Shown piece by piece: positions 36,697 to 45,139 of a DNA stretch of 64,000 bases; the stretch's first letter is position 1; every line of letters starts with the position of its first letter. The translations under genes were made by a program, and so were the position numbers. The notes under the pieces were generated by a model. The model did not search any database. It was not told the DNA's origin and worked only from the letters and a program-made list of their open reading frames with translations. Source of the DNA: Shewanella sediminis HAW-EB3 (lineage in GTDB: Bacteria > Pseudomonadota > Gammaproteobacteria > Enterobacterales > Shewanellaceae); contig NC_009831.1 in NCBI RefSeq assembly GCF_000018025.1, positions 2,480,001-2,544,000 on the forward strand, in the 5' to 3' direction.

Positions 36697-39387
36697 TTAT
36701 CTCAATTTCATATCCATCTTGATCAGATGTTCTTCCATATCGAATGTGACCGTAAAACCTAACCGTTTGGCTAAGTTAGCCATGCTACGATTTTCGAACA
36801 TGGTAAATCCGGTAAGTACCTGGGTATCATTGCCTTTGTAGTAGGTGATTAACTTTTCAAGCAGCAGCTTGCCCAGTCCTTGTCCCTGATGATCGCTTCT
36901 GACTGCCATGGCAAACTCGGCCTCGGTATTATCAGGATCGATAGAGGCTCTGATCGCCCCCAGTGTTATCTCTTCGCCGTCATCACCTTTAGCGGTAGCA
37001 ATAAAGGCCATCTCGCGTGCATAGTCAATCTGTGTCAGTACCGCCATCTCTTCATGGGTCATCTTAGAGCGAACGCCAAAGTAACGCTTGTATCTGTCTT
37101 CGTCGGATAGGGAGTTATCGAAGGCCAAATGTTTAGGTTCATCCTCAGGCAAAATGGGTCTGAGCATGACATCCCGACCATTCTTTAGGGTGGCTGCTTG
37201 CTCCAGCTCTTTGGGGTAGGGCGATATCGCTAGCCTGGATGCATTGTCCACTGGTGTGTCGTGGAGCTGAATATTGACATCGAGAAGCGTGACGTTTTCA
37301 CCTGCGCACAGCACAGGGTTAAGGTCGAGACTGGAAATTTCGGGACAGTCAATTATCAAATGAGAAATCTGAGTTAACATGACACACAGGGCGTGCATGT
37401 TTAACCCTAATGGAAGATGTCGGTCTCGTAACTTCTGTGTTTTTAGCGCCTGGATCACCATATAGCGGGCAAGCGTCATATTCAATGGGGGAAGTGCTAC
37501 CACCGCATCTTTAGTCGGTTCCCATTCTGAGCCGCCTTCACCCAGTAAGATCGCCGGTCCAAAGACGGGATCGTTAATGACTGCAACCCGGATCTCCTGT
37601 GCACCCGCGGTTAATGCCATCTTCTGTACTATCAGCCCCTCAAGTTTGGCATCGGGGTTGGTTAATAGTACCCGTGATCGGATAGCCGTTGCCGCCTGGA
37701 TCACTTCATCTTCGCACGTCAGGTTGAGCATTACGCCATGCACATCTGATTTATGGTGTATGTCTGGCGACTGAACCTTGACTGCCACCGGATAGCCAAT
37801 CTTATTGGCCACAGTCACCGCATCTTCCGGGGTGTTGGCGACATAGGTGTCGATAGTATTGAGTCCATAGGCACTGAGGATCTCCTGAGACTCATGTGTC
37901 TCAAGAATCCTCTTACCTAGTCCAAGCGCCTTAGCGAGTCGTGCTCTGGCTTGTTCTGCATTGGTAGGAATATTATCCGGTATAGATTGGGGGACCTCTT
38001 GCAGTAATTTCTGGTTTCTGCGGTACTCGACCATATGCATAAATGCACCGACGGCACCTTCGGGTGTTCTATAGGTCGGGATCCCTGTTCGGTTAAAATG
38101 TTTTCTGGCCGGATACGCCGAATCTTCACCACTCCAGTTGGTGAGCACGTTGACCTTGTTCCTCTTAGGATGCTTGGCAACCATCTCTACGAGTGCATTG
38201 GCTATTTCGACACTGTCCCCCAGCGCCGAAGGGGAATGTAGCACCAGGATCGCATCGGCGTCATCGCTGTCCATCATTATCTCAACCGCTTTGGTGTAGC
38301 GCTTAGCATCGGCATCCCCGCCAATATCTATCGGGTTTTGACCGGACCAGGTTGAGGGAAGTAGCTCATCGAGTAAGTTTAAAGTATTGCTGTTGAGGCT
38401 GGCAGATTTTCCACCACCAAGCATGAGTTGATCCAGGGCGAGTACTGCGGGTCCGCCGCCGTTGGTGACGATAGCGAGTCGCTCACCAAGCAGAGGGGAG
38501 GAGTGGGCGAGGGTTTCGACGGCGGCAAACAGTTCGATAAGATCGTTGACTCTGAGCATTCCGGCACGCCTGAAAGCGGCTTCATAAACGGCATCGTTAC
38601 CCGTTACACCACCTGTGTGGAGTTTAGCGGCGTTTGTGCCCTCTAAGCTACGACCCGATTTGATCACCAAGATGGGTTTATTGCGTGAGGCGGCCCGAGC
38701 CGCCGACAGGAAGTGACGTTTTTCATTAATGGAATCGACATAGAGCATGATTGCGTTGGTTCTCGAGTCCCGGCCCAGATAGTCCAGCAGCTCGTCGAAA
38801 TCGATATCGGTCGCATCGCCTAATGAGATAAACGAAGAGAAGCCGATCCCCTTATTATTGGCCCAATCGAGTACGGTTGTGCATATCGCCGCCGATTGGG
38901 ACACAAATGCAATTTTGCCGGGCAGGGCACTGGCATGAGCTAGGCTCGCGTTTAAGCCGAGGTTTGGCAGCATCATTCCCAGGCTGTTAGGACCCAGTAT
39001 ACGCATGCCATAGCGCTTCGCATTGAGCCGCGCCTCCTCCAGGAAACTTACTCCTTCATCGTTGAAATGGCTGGCCATGCCGGAGGCCATTATGATGGCC
39101 ACTTTACAGCCAAACTGAGCCAAGGTTTCCACGACACCGGGTACACGAAAAGCGGCTGTACAGATGATGGCCAGATCGGGTTTTAGGGGGAGGGCTTCGA
39201 TATTGGGGTAGGCGAGTACGCCGAGTACCGCTTCATACTTAGGGGTTACCGGCATGATGGGGCCAGAAAAGCCACCTGCAAGCAAGTTTTTCATCACCAC
39301 GTTACCTGCACGTTTTTCGGTATTGGAGGCTCCGATAATGGCGACAGATTTTGGTTTAAACAAAGTATGCAGTGTACGTTGACTCAT
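36697..39387 (-). CDS. PatZ-like protein: acyl-CoA synthetase (ADP-forming) domains plus GNAT
   Basis: 896-aa fusion. In order: CoA-binding domain (about 1-130, IGASNTEKRAGNVVMKNLLAGGF), succinyl-CoA ligase-like domains with ATP-grasp (about 150-700), and a C-terminal GNAT acetyltransferase (about 730-896, with HQGQGLGKLLLEKLI). This is the architecture of Pat/PatZ (YfiQ), the lysine acetyltransferase acting on acetyl-CoA synthetase and others. Whether the ligase part is active cannot be judged here. It is a single gene on the minus strand, with yegS upstream across a 431-bp gap. Confidence 0.85.
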   Translation of the reverse strand: MSQRTLHTLFKPKSVAIIGASNTEKRAGNVVMKNLLAGGFSGPIMPVTPKYEAVLGVLAYPNIEALPLKPDLAIICTAAFRVPGVVETLAQFGCKVAIIMASGMASHFNDEGVSFLEEARLNAKRYGMRILGPNSLGMMLPNLGLNASLAHASALPGKIAFVSQSAAICTTVLDWANNKGIGFSSFISLGDATDIDFDELLDYLGRDSRTNAIMLYVDSINEKRHFLSAARAASRNKPILVIKSGRSLEGTNAAKLHTGGVTGNDAVYEAAFRRAGMLRVNDLIELFAAVETLAHSSPLLGERLAIVTNGGGPAVLALDQLMLGGGKSASLNSNTLNLLDELLPSTWSGQNPIDIGGDADAKRYTKAVEIMMDSDDADAILVLHSPSALGDSVEIANALVEMVAKHPKRNKVNVLTNWSGEDSAYPARKHFNRTGIPTYRTPEGAVGAFMHMVEYRRNQKLLQEVPQSIPDNIPTNAEQARARLAKALGLGKRILETHESQEILSAYGLNTIDTYVANTPEDAVTVANKIGYPVAVKVQSPDIHHKSDVHGVMLNLTCEDEVIQAATAIRSRVLLTNPDAKLEGLIVQKMALTAGAQEIRVAVINDPVFGPAILLGEGGSEWEPTKDAVVALPPLNMTLARYMVIQALKTQKLRDRHLPLGLNMHALCVMLTQISHLIIDCPEISSLDLNPVLCAGENVTLLDVNIQLHDTPVDNASRLAISPYPKELEQAATLKNGRDVMLRPILPEDEPKHLAFDNSLSDEDRYKRYFGVRSKMTHEEMAVLTQIDYAREMAFIATAKGDDGEEITLGAIRASIDPDNTEAEFAMAVRSDHQGQGLGKLLLEKLITYYKGNDTQVLTGFTMFENRSMANLAKRLGFTVTFDMEEHLIKMDMKLR

Positions 39388-39818
39388 TCACTTTCCCCAT
39401 CGATAGGCATAGCTATGAGTGTACCTGATATGTAGAATAAATCTCCTTAAATTTAGTAGGATAATTAGACTGTTTACACTCATGTGCCGCGTTAAGTGCC
39501 GCCGAATCGCCTAGCCCTCATACCGGGTCTGTATAATCGCAAATATTCAGGGTGTTGAAATAAATTGATAGCCGAGATCAAGGCTGAGCCCTATATTTTG
39601 CGGGGGGTCTTAGAGTTAAGATCTGTCACTGAGTGACATCTTAATGACTCTTGTGTGAAATAAAATGATTTTACAAATGTGTCAGTCCGGTTGCGCCTGT
39701 GGGCCGCAAATAATAATTGCCATCAAGACAATCATTATCTTTGGCAGGCGCCGGGCGTACCGGGTGTATTAGTCATCGAGTTATCTAACTCTGGGCTAAG
39801 CTTAACGGCCTGGCATTA
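39388..39818. other. 431-bp gap with a dyad
   Basis: No gene is supported. A dyad at 39616-39644 (TTAAGA, then TGTCACT / AGTGACA, then TCTTAA, with a 2-nt bulge) may be an operator for the downstream patZ-like gene or the end of yegS. It has no T run. Confidence 0.4.
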
Positions 39819-40760
39819 CTATACGCTTGTCATTAAGATTGGAGTGTCATCGGGTAAGACAAGCTTTATCGCCGCCGGCAGAATAGAAAATTTGTGTTTT
39901 ATATCACTGGTAGGTTCACCGTCCAGATTGACGGGAAGAGGCTGTGTCGATTGTATCTCCACTTCCGTTGCCTGAAAACGTTGTACATACTCACCATCCA
40001 GGGTCGGGTCCAATAACTCATCGACAACCTGTTTCAGCGCGGTTGGCGGGAAGTGCTCAAGCAGTAATACATCCAGCAGACCATCATTGAGATAGGCATG
40101 AGGGGCTAGCTGCTGCCCGCCGCCGGCCATACGACCGTTACAAATCGCTCCCATCAAGCCTGCTCCCTGCACAGAGAGCAAGTTTCCATCCACTCCCCTG
40201 GCGGTGACTTTTCCCTCGTAAGGGGTGAACTTCATTGCCTGGAGTAAACCTGAGATGAAATAGGCTTGTCCGCCTAACAAGTTTTTTAACTCGACAGGGG
40301 TTTCAACAGTTATCTGTGCACCAAAGCCTGCCGAGGCGACGTTGATGAAATACCTGCCGTTGGCCATAGCCAGATCGATACTCTGAGCCGTGCCATTAAC
40401 AGCCAGTTCCAGTGCCGCATCAATTTGAGTTGGGATCCCGCACGCCGTAGCAAAATCATTGGCGGTCCCCAGAGGCAGTATCGCTATTTCTGGAAGTAGA
40501 ACGTCCTCTGAGTTGGCGTTGTCGAATCGCCTGGAACGTTTAGCGAGTGTATCGGCTAACTCATTGACCGTACCGTCACCGCCTCCGGCAATGATACGAG
40601 TCACATTCAGGTTTATCGCTTCATCGACGAACCTGGCGACATCACCCTCTTCCCAGGTACAGCGCACTAAGAGATCGTGTCCCAGTGAACGTAACTGATA
40701 AACAGATTGGCGGATCTCTGCAAGGCCGGCTTTCTTACCGTTCAAGATCAACATTTTCAT
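39819..40760 (-). CDS. yegS: YegS-like lipid kinase (diacylglycerol kinase family)
   Basis: 313-aa kinase of the DAGK/YegS family. The GGGDGTVNE catalytic-loop motif is near residue 60, and LPLGTANDFATACGIP is the second conserved block. The family phosphorylates lipids such as phosphatidylglycerol or diacylglycerol. It is soluble, with no membrane segment. It is a single gene on the minus strand, divergent from the B12 operon. Confidence 0.9.
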   Translation of the reverse strand: MKMLILNGKKAGLAEIRQSVYQLRSLGHDLLVRCTWEEGDVARFVDEAINLNVTRIIAGGGDGTVNELADTLAKRSRRFDNANSEDVLLPEIAILPLGTANDFATACGIPTQIDAALELAVNGTAQSIDLAMANGRYFINVASAGFGAQITVETPVELKNLLGGQAYFISGLLQAMKFTPYEGKVTARGVDGNLLSVQGAGLMGAICNGRMAGGGQQLAPHAYLNDGLLDVLLLEHFPPTALKQVVDELLDPTLDGEYVQRFQATEVEIQSTQPLPVNLDGEPTSDIKHKFSILPAAIKLVLPDDTPILMTSV

Positions 40761-40982
40761 AGTGGTTTCATCACTTTTAACTGGTGTATTAAAGCCTACT
40801 ACAAGCGAAGGGATTTTACAGTCGCGAACTACTTCTGAACTGATAAATGCTTTAATTGTTAATAAGCTTATGTTTATTGGATGATTATCTTTGCTGCTAT
40901 CGAATAACTTGGTTGATAAGCGTACTCATCGATGCTGCAATTAATTAGAGCAAGATCCCACTTTACTCCCTCTGCTGATTTT

Positions 40983-41000
40983 ACTGTGAAAAGTCACAGT
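40983..41000. promoter_or_regulatory. 18-bp palindrome upstream of cobalamin riboswitch 1
   Basis: ACTGTGAAAAGTCACAGT has perfect 7-bp arms and a 4-nt spacer. An ATAAAAT -10-like element begins 22 bp after it. Nearly the same sequence and spacing occur at 53801-53818, before the second riboswitch. The N4 spacing does not fit the CRP consensus (N6). Confidence 0.7.
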
Positions 41001-41034
41001 GAAGCTCAGATCAGTTTCATTATAAAATTTTAAC

Positions 41035-41215
41035 ATTATCAGGGAGCCGCACGGCTTAAAGGGGAACCGGATGTAAATTCCGGACTGTACCCGCAACTGT
41101 AACTGAGGAGCTAGCTGCAAAGCCACTGACGGTAGTCGGGAAGGCGCAGCAAGCATAGATCCAGGAGTCAGGATACCCGCCTTGATATTGCAGCTGTAAA
41201 ACTGGGCGGGCGCTC
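41035..41215 (+). ncRNA. Cobalamin riboswitch 1 (upstream of cbiD operon)
   Basis: AdoCbl-class riboswitch. The conserved core is readable: GGGAACCGG, then CGGACTGTACCCGCAACTG, then AAGCCACTG, GGGAAGGCG, and the B12 box region CCAGGAGTCAGGATACCCGCC ending near 41181. CCCGCC at 41176-41181 can pair with GGGCGGG at 41204-41210, which forms the expression platform. It should switch the 12-gene corrin operon off when cobalamin is abundant. The 41216-41288 stretch to the first ORF is leader sequence. Confidence 0.93.
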
Positions 41216-41288
41216 TCGGTTTTGTGAATTCATTCGTGTTTTTACCTACCTGGTTTTCAGCATCTTTTATCCTTTGGGACAAATTAAG

Positions 41289-41363
41289 ATGTGGAACATT
41301 TCAAACCTTAACACTTTAAATCTTAATATTGCTGCCGATCCCATCGGTGGAGTCATGGTGTGA
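41289..41363 (+). CDS. Possible 24-aa leader peptide overlapping cbiD
   Basis: A 25-codon ORF (MWNISNLNTLNLN...) runs from the end of the riboswitch into cbiD, its TGA overlapping the cbiD GTG. This suggests translational coupling. Its ribosome site is weak (GGGAC), and nothing else shows that it is made. Confidence 0.3.
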   Translation: MWNISNLNTLNLNIAADPIGGVMV

Positions 41364-42475
41364 CGGTAACTAAAATTCGTCGTAGTCAGCATGGCAGTGA
41401 GCTTCGAAAGGGCTATACCACCGGCGCCTGCGCAACTGCTGCAGCGTTGGGAGCCTTAACGCGATTATTCGATCCCACTTCAGCTGCCGAGGTTTCTATC
41501 CTGTTACCTATTGGTGAGCGGGCTAAATTCAGGTTATTGCATCACCAGGCGGGGAAGGACTTTGCCACAGCCGGCGTGGTCAAAGATGCCGGCGACGATC
41601 CCGATTGTACCCATGGTGCAGAAATTATTGCCAGAGTCTGTGTCAGCCATAGACCCGGCGTGCGTTTCATTGCAGGGCCTGGGGTTGCAACCATCACCTT
41701 AGCGGGCCTGGAACTCGGTGTCGGAGAGCCTGCCATCAACCCAATCCCACGGCAGATGATCGAATCACACCTGATTCCCTTACTTATTCATCACGGCTTC
41801 AGTGGGGCCGACGTCACCATAAGTGTACCCGGTGGAGAAGCGCTCGCGAAACAGACAATAGGTGAGAGGCTGGGCTTGAAAGGTGGTATTTCGATTTTGG
41901 GTACCCGAGGCACGGTTCATCCCTATTCGACCTCTGCCTACGCCGCCTCGGTGCGACAGGGAGTTCAAGTTGCAGCCAATCAGAACCTGAGACATATGGT
42001 GTTAACGACAGGAAGTCGCACCGAGAAGCAGGCGATGATTATTCACTCAGAACTGCCGCAAACATCATTTATCCAGGCGGGTGATTTTATCGGCGTGGGA
42101 CTGCGTGCCAGTGCCAAATATGCCATGAACCGCGTCGAGTTAGTGGTGATGATTGGCAAGCTTTGTAAATTAGCCTGCGGAACCATGATGACCCACGTCA
42201 CGGGCAGGCAGGTCGATTTTGAAAGGCTGGGCGGTTTACTGACTACGCATTGTGATGACTCATCTTTATTACGGTCGGTAACGCAGGCTCGTACAGGGCG
42301 CCAGCTTCTGTCCATCGTCGAGCACCAAGAGTTCAGACAAGCTTTCCTGACAGACATCTGTCAGCAAGCCGCAATTCACAGTTTCAATTATGCCCATAAA
42401 AAATTAGCCGTATCTGTACGTCTTATAGATTTTGACGGCGCGACATTAGCTCAGGCTACACACGGAGACTACTGA
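41360..42475 (+). CDS. cbiD: Cobalt-precorrin-5B C1-methyltransferase
   Basis: 371-aa enzyme of the anaerobic B12 pathway that methylates C1 of cobalt-precorrin-5B. The family N-terminus KGYTTGACATAAALGAL is present, followed by DAGDDPDCTHG and the SVPGGEALAKQT motif. The start is GTG 41360 with GGAG 7 nt upstream. Its stop overlaps the cbiC start, and it is the first enzyme gene after riboswitch 1. CbiD marks the oxygen-independent, early-cobalt route. Confidence 0.95.
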   Translation: MTVTKIRRSQHGSELRKGYTTGACATAAALGALTRLFDPTSAAEVSILLPIGERAKFRLLHHQAGKDFATAGVVKDAGDDPDCTHGAEIIARVCVSHRPGVRFIAGPGVATITLAGLELGVGEPAINPIPRQMIESHLIPLLIHHGFSGADVTISVPGGEALAKQTIGERLGLKGGISILGTRGTVHPYSTSAYAASVRQGVQVAANQNLRHMVLTTGSRTEKQAMIIHSELPQTSFIQAGDFIGVGLRASAKYAMNRVELVVMIGKLCKLACGTMMTHVTGRQVDFERLGGLLTTHCDDSSLLRSVTQARTGRQLLSIVEHQEFRQAFLTDICQQAAIHSFNYAHKKLAVSVRLIDFDGATLAQATHGDY

Positions 42476-43131
42476 TGGACCCTATGAAGCAGATAACCAC
42501 GAAGGGCAGAGATATCGAAGCCAGTTCATTCTCGATCATCGATGCCGAGATCGCCGACCACTACAGCGGTCATCAATTTACCTCTCAGCAATGGTCTGTG
42601 GTGCGGCGCGCCATTCATACCAGTGGAGACTTCGAGTTCGCCAAGCTGTTTCAATTCAGTGCTGACGCTATCGATTCTGCATTGCAGGCGATTAAAAATG
42701 GCTGCCCTATCGTGGCCGATGTCTCGATGATCACCGCCGGCTTGAGCGGTCGAAGAATGGATCAATTTGGTAACCAGGCCCACTGCTTTATCAGCGATGA
42801 AGATGTGGTTACCCGCGCGATAGCATCCGGTGGCACCCGAGCCGTGGAGGCCATGCGTAAGGCCAGAGATCTGGGCTTGCTCGATGGTGGGATCGTTGGC
42901 GTCGGTAATGCGCCCACTGCGCTATTTGAACTGCTCAGAATGGTCGAGGCCGGAGAGGTCAAACCCGCACTGATTATCGGTATACCGGTAGGGTTCGTGA
43001 AAGCCATCGAGTCGAAAGAGGCCCTGGTTGGACAAGACAAGGTGCCATATATTGCGTCAGTGGGACGTAAGGGGGGCAGCCCGTTAATCGTATCCAGCTT
43101 GCATGCCCTCATGGTTGAGGCGGCGAGATGA
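42475..43131 (+). CDS. cbiC: Precorrin-8X methylmutase
   Basis: 218-aa CbiC, which moves a methyl group from C11 to C12 to form cobyrinate. The catalytic His is in RRAIHTSGDFEFA (about residue 43), and DVSMITAGLSG and GIVGVGNAPTALFEL follow. The length is typical. It overlaps cbiD and cbiET by a few nucleotides each, so translation is probably coupled. Confidence 0.95.
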   Translation: MDPMKQITTKGRDIEASSFSIIDAEIADHYSGHQFTSQQWSVVRRAIHTSGDFEFAKLFQFSADAIDSALQAIKNGCPIVADVSMITAGLSGRRMDQFGNQAHCFISDEDVVTRAIASGGTRAVEAMRKARDLGLLDGGIVGVGNAPTALFELLRMVEAGEVKPALIIGIPVGFVKAIESKEALVGQDKVPYIASVGRKGGSPLIVSSLHALMVEAAR

Positions 43132-44384
43132 CGGGCAGTATTACCTTAATTGGAATCGGCGATGATGGTTGCGTTAGTTTAACCAGTCGCGCCATTAACG
43201 CGGTAGCTCAAACAGAGTTACTGGCCGGCGCCACACGTCATCTTGAGTTCTTCCCTCAGTTCTGTGGTGAAAAATTATCGTTTGTCAGTGGCCTCAATGG
43301 ATACCTTACTCAAATCGTAGAGGCGGCAAAAGATAAAGATATCTGCGTGCTAGCCTCCGGAGACCCCCTGTTTTTCGGGATAGGTAAACGGCTACTTGCC
43401 ATGGTTGCAGCTGTAGATGCCGCGATAAATGTAGAGGTGATCACCTCGCCCAGCAGTGTGCAACTGGCCTGCGCCAAAGCCTTGATCCCATCGGATAACG
43501 TCAAGGTTATCTCTCTGCATGGCCGCGCTATTACGGGGATGGTAGCCCGCATGCAGCAGGGAGATCATTTTGCGCTGCTTACCGACAATGATCACAATCC
43601 AGTGGCCATAGCCAGACATCTGCTTAGCTATGATGAAACCCTCTGGCGTCTGGTTCTGTGTGAGCACCTGGGAGGCAGTAAAGAGCGTATCAGGGAGTTC
43701 ACTGTCCAGGAGTTAGCCGCGACATCTACAGATGATATTGAGTCTCTCAACGTATTACTCCTGCAGCGTCAGGGGCAAGCGTATTGGGGGGGCTTGGCAA
43801 CGCATTGCCCGGATAGTGCTTATCAGGTGCTTACCCCATTAAATGGTTTGATAACTAAGGCAATTACTCGTGCGCTAGTTGTGGCGCGTTTAGGGTTAAC
43901 CCCCTGCAGCGTTGTCTGGGATATAGGTTCAGGCTCAGGCTCCATCGCCATAGAAGCAGCGAAGCAGGCCTGGAATGGCCATGTCTATGCCCTGGAATGT
44001 AACCCCCAATGTTTCGACGTGATCGGGCAAAACCAGAAGCGTCACAGAGTCGATAATCTCACACTAGTTAAGAGTAAGGCGCCTTTAGGGTTAGATGAAT
44101 TACCCGCCCCAGATGCCGTATTTGTCGGCGGCAGTCGCGGGCAGATTGACGCCATAGTCGAACATGCCATGAGTCGACTGAGCATTGGCGGAAAATTGAT
44201 CCTCTCTGCCATCACTTTAGACAGCGTCAGCGAGTTCTTTCAACTATGTAAATCGAAGCAATATCAGTATGAAGTCATGATGTTGCAAAGTTCAGTCTCG
44301 CAGCCATTAGCGCATTACCAGCGTTATCAGGCTGAAAATCCTATTCACCTGTTTGTGATCACTAAAGAAGGCAATAACACATGA
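43128..44384 (+). CDS. cbiET: Cobalt-precorrin-7 C5- / precorrin-6B C15-methyltransferase fusion (CbiET/CobL)
   Basis: 418-aa fusion of CbiE (about 1-210; tetrapyrrole methylase start SITLIGIGDDG) and CbiT (about 225-418; SAM motif VWDIGSGSGSIAIEAA). Together they methylate C5 and C15 and decarboxylate the C12 acetate. The same fusion is known as CobL in aerobic-pathway organisms. Overlaps with cbiC and cbiL are 4 nt. Confidence 0.93.
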   Translation: MTGSITLIGIGDDGCVSLTSRAINAVAQTELLAGATRHLEFFPQFCGEKLSFVSGLNGYLTQIVEAAKDKDICVLASGDPLFFGIGKRLLAMVAAVDAAINVEVITSPSSVQLACAKALIPSDNVKVISLHGRAITGMVARMQQGDHFALLTDNDHNPVAIARHLLSYDETLWRLVLCEHLGGSKERIREFTVQELAATSTDDIESLNVLLLQRQGQAYWGGLATHCPDSAYQVLTPLNGLITKAITRALVVARLGLTPCSVVWDIGSGSGSIAIEAAKQAWNGHVYALECNPQCFDVIGQNQKRHRVDNLTLVKSKAPLGLDELPAPDAVFVGGSRGQIDAIVEHAMSRLSIGGKLILSAITLDSVSEFFQLCKSKQYQYEVMMLQSSVSQPLAHYQRYQAENPIHLFVITKEGNNT

Positions 44385-45139
44385 CCCAGAAAATCGGAAA
44401 ACTCTATGCCATAGGTGTTGGGCCTGGCGACAGCTCATTGATGACACTTCGTTCGGTAGAGTTATTGAAAACCATCGATGTTATCGCCATTCCCGAGAAG
44501 AACCGGGGCCAGCAGGACTCATTTGCCTGGTCAATCGTACGCGGCGCCATCGATGAAGATCAAATGCAGGGACAGCGTAGCTATTTGTGGTTCCCGATGA
44601 GTAAAGACCACACGATCACCGTTCCGGCTTGGCGAGAGGGCGCGGCTACCATTGCCGAGCACCTCAAGGCGGGCAAAGATGTGGCCTTCATCACCGAGGG
44701 CGATCCATCTGTTTTTAGCACCTGGGCCTATCTGCAGGAGGAATTAAGCGAGCATTTCAAAGAACTTGAGGTTGAAATTGTTCCGGGTGTCACCTCATTA
44801 ACTGCGGTACCCGCGGCGACTCAGATCCCGCTCTGTGATGGGGAAGAGCGTTTCTGTGTTGTTCCGGCGACTTATGGAGTCAGCATCCTGACTGAGCTGG
44901 TCAAAGAGTTCGATACCATTTTGCTGCTTAAATGTGGCCGCATGGTGCCGGAGCTGATCAAGGTATTGGAACCACTGGGACTGCTGGAGTGTGCAACCTA
45001 TGTCTCCTATGCGACTGACCCTCGTCAGCGGGTGTTTACGGACTTGAGAGAGGTTCCCGAAGAGTTTTGCTACTTCGCCACCGTGCAGCTATCGGTTCGG
45101 GTACGTAAAGGGGTGTTACGCCACGGTGGGCTGGCCTAA
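44381..45139 (+). CDS. cbiL: Cobalt-precorrin-2 C20-methyltransferase
   Basis: 252-aa tetrapyrrole methylase, CbiL/CobI type. The start KLYAIGVGPGDSSLMTLRSVELL carries the first glycine motif; ITEGDPSVFSTWAYL and VPGVTSLTAVPAA follow. It methylates C20 early in corrin synthesis. Overlaps cbiET by 4 nt and abuts cbiG. Confidence 0.94.
   Translation: MTQKIGKLYAIGVGPGDSSLMTLRSVELLKTIDVIAIPEKNRGQQDSFAWSIVRGAIDEDQMQGQRSYLWFPMSKDHTITVPAWREGAATIAEHLKAGKDVAFITEGDPSVFSTWAYLQEELSEHFKELEVEIVPGVTSLTAVPAATQIPLCDGEERFCVVPATYGVSILTELVKEFDTILLLKCGRMVPELIKVLEPLGLLECATYVSYATDPRQRVFTDLREVPEEFCYFATVQLSVRVRKGVLRHGGLA

Noticed and set aside
39679..39975. 98-codon plus-strand ORF
   Set aside because: Overlaps the 3' end of yegS on the opposite strand and lacks family features.
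40983..41000. CRP binding site
   Set aside because: Half-sites TGTGA/TCACA are right but the spacer is 4 nt, not 6; kept as an unassigned palindrome.
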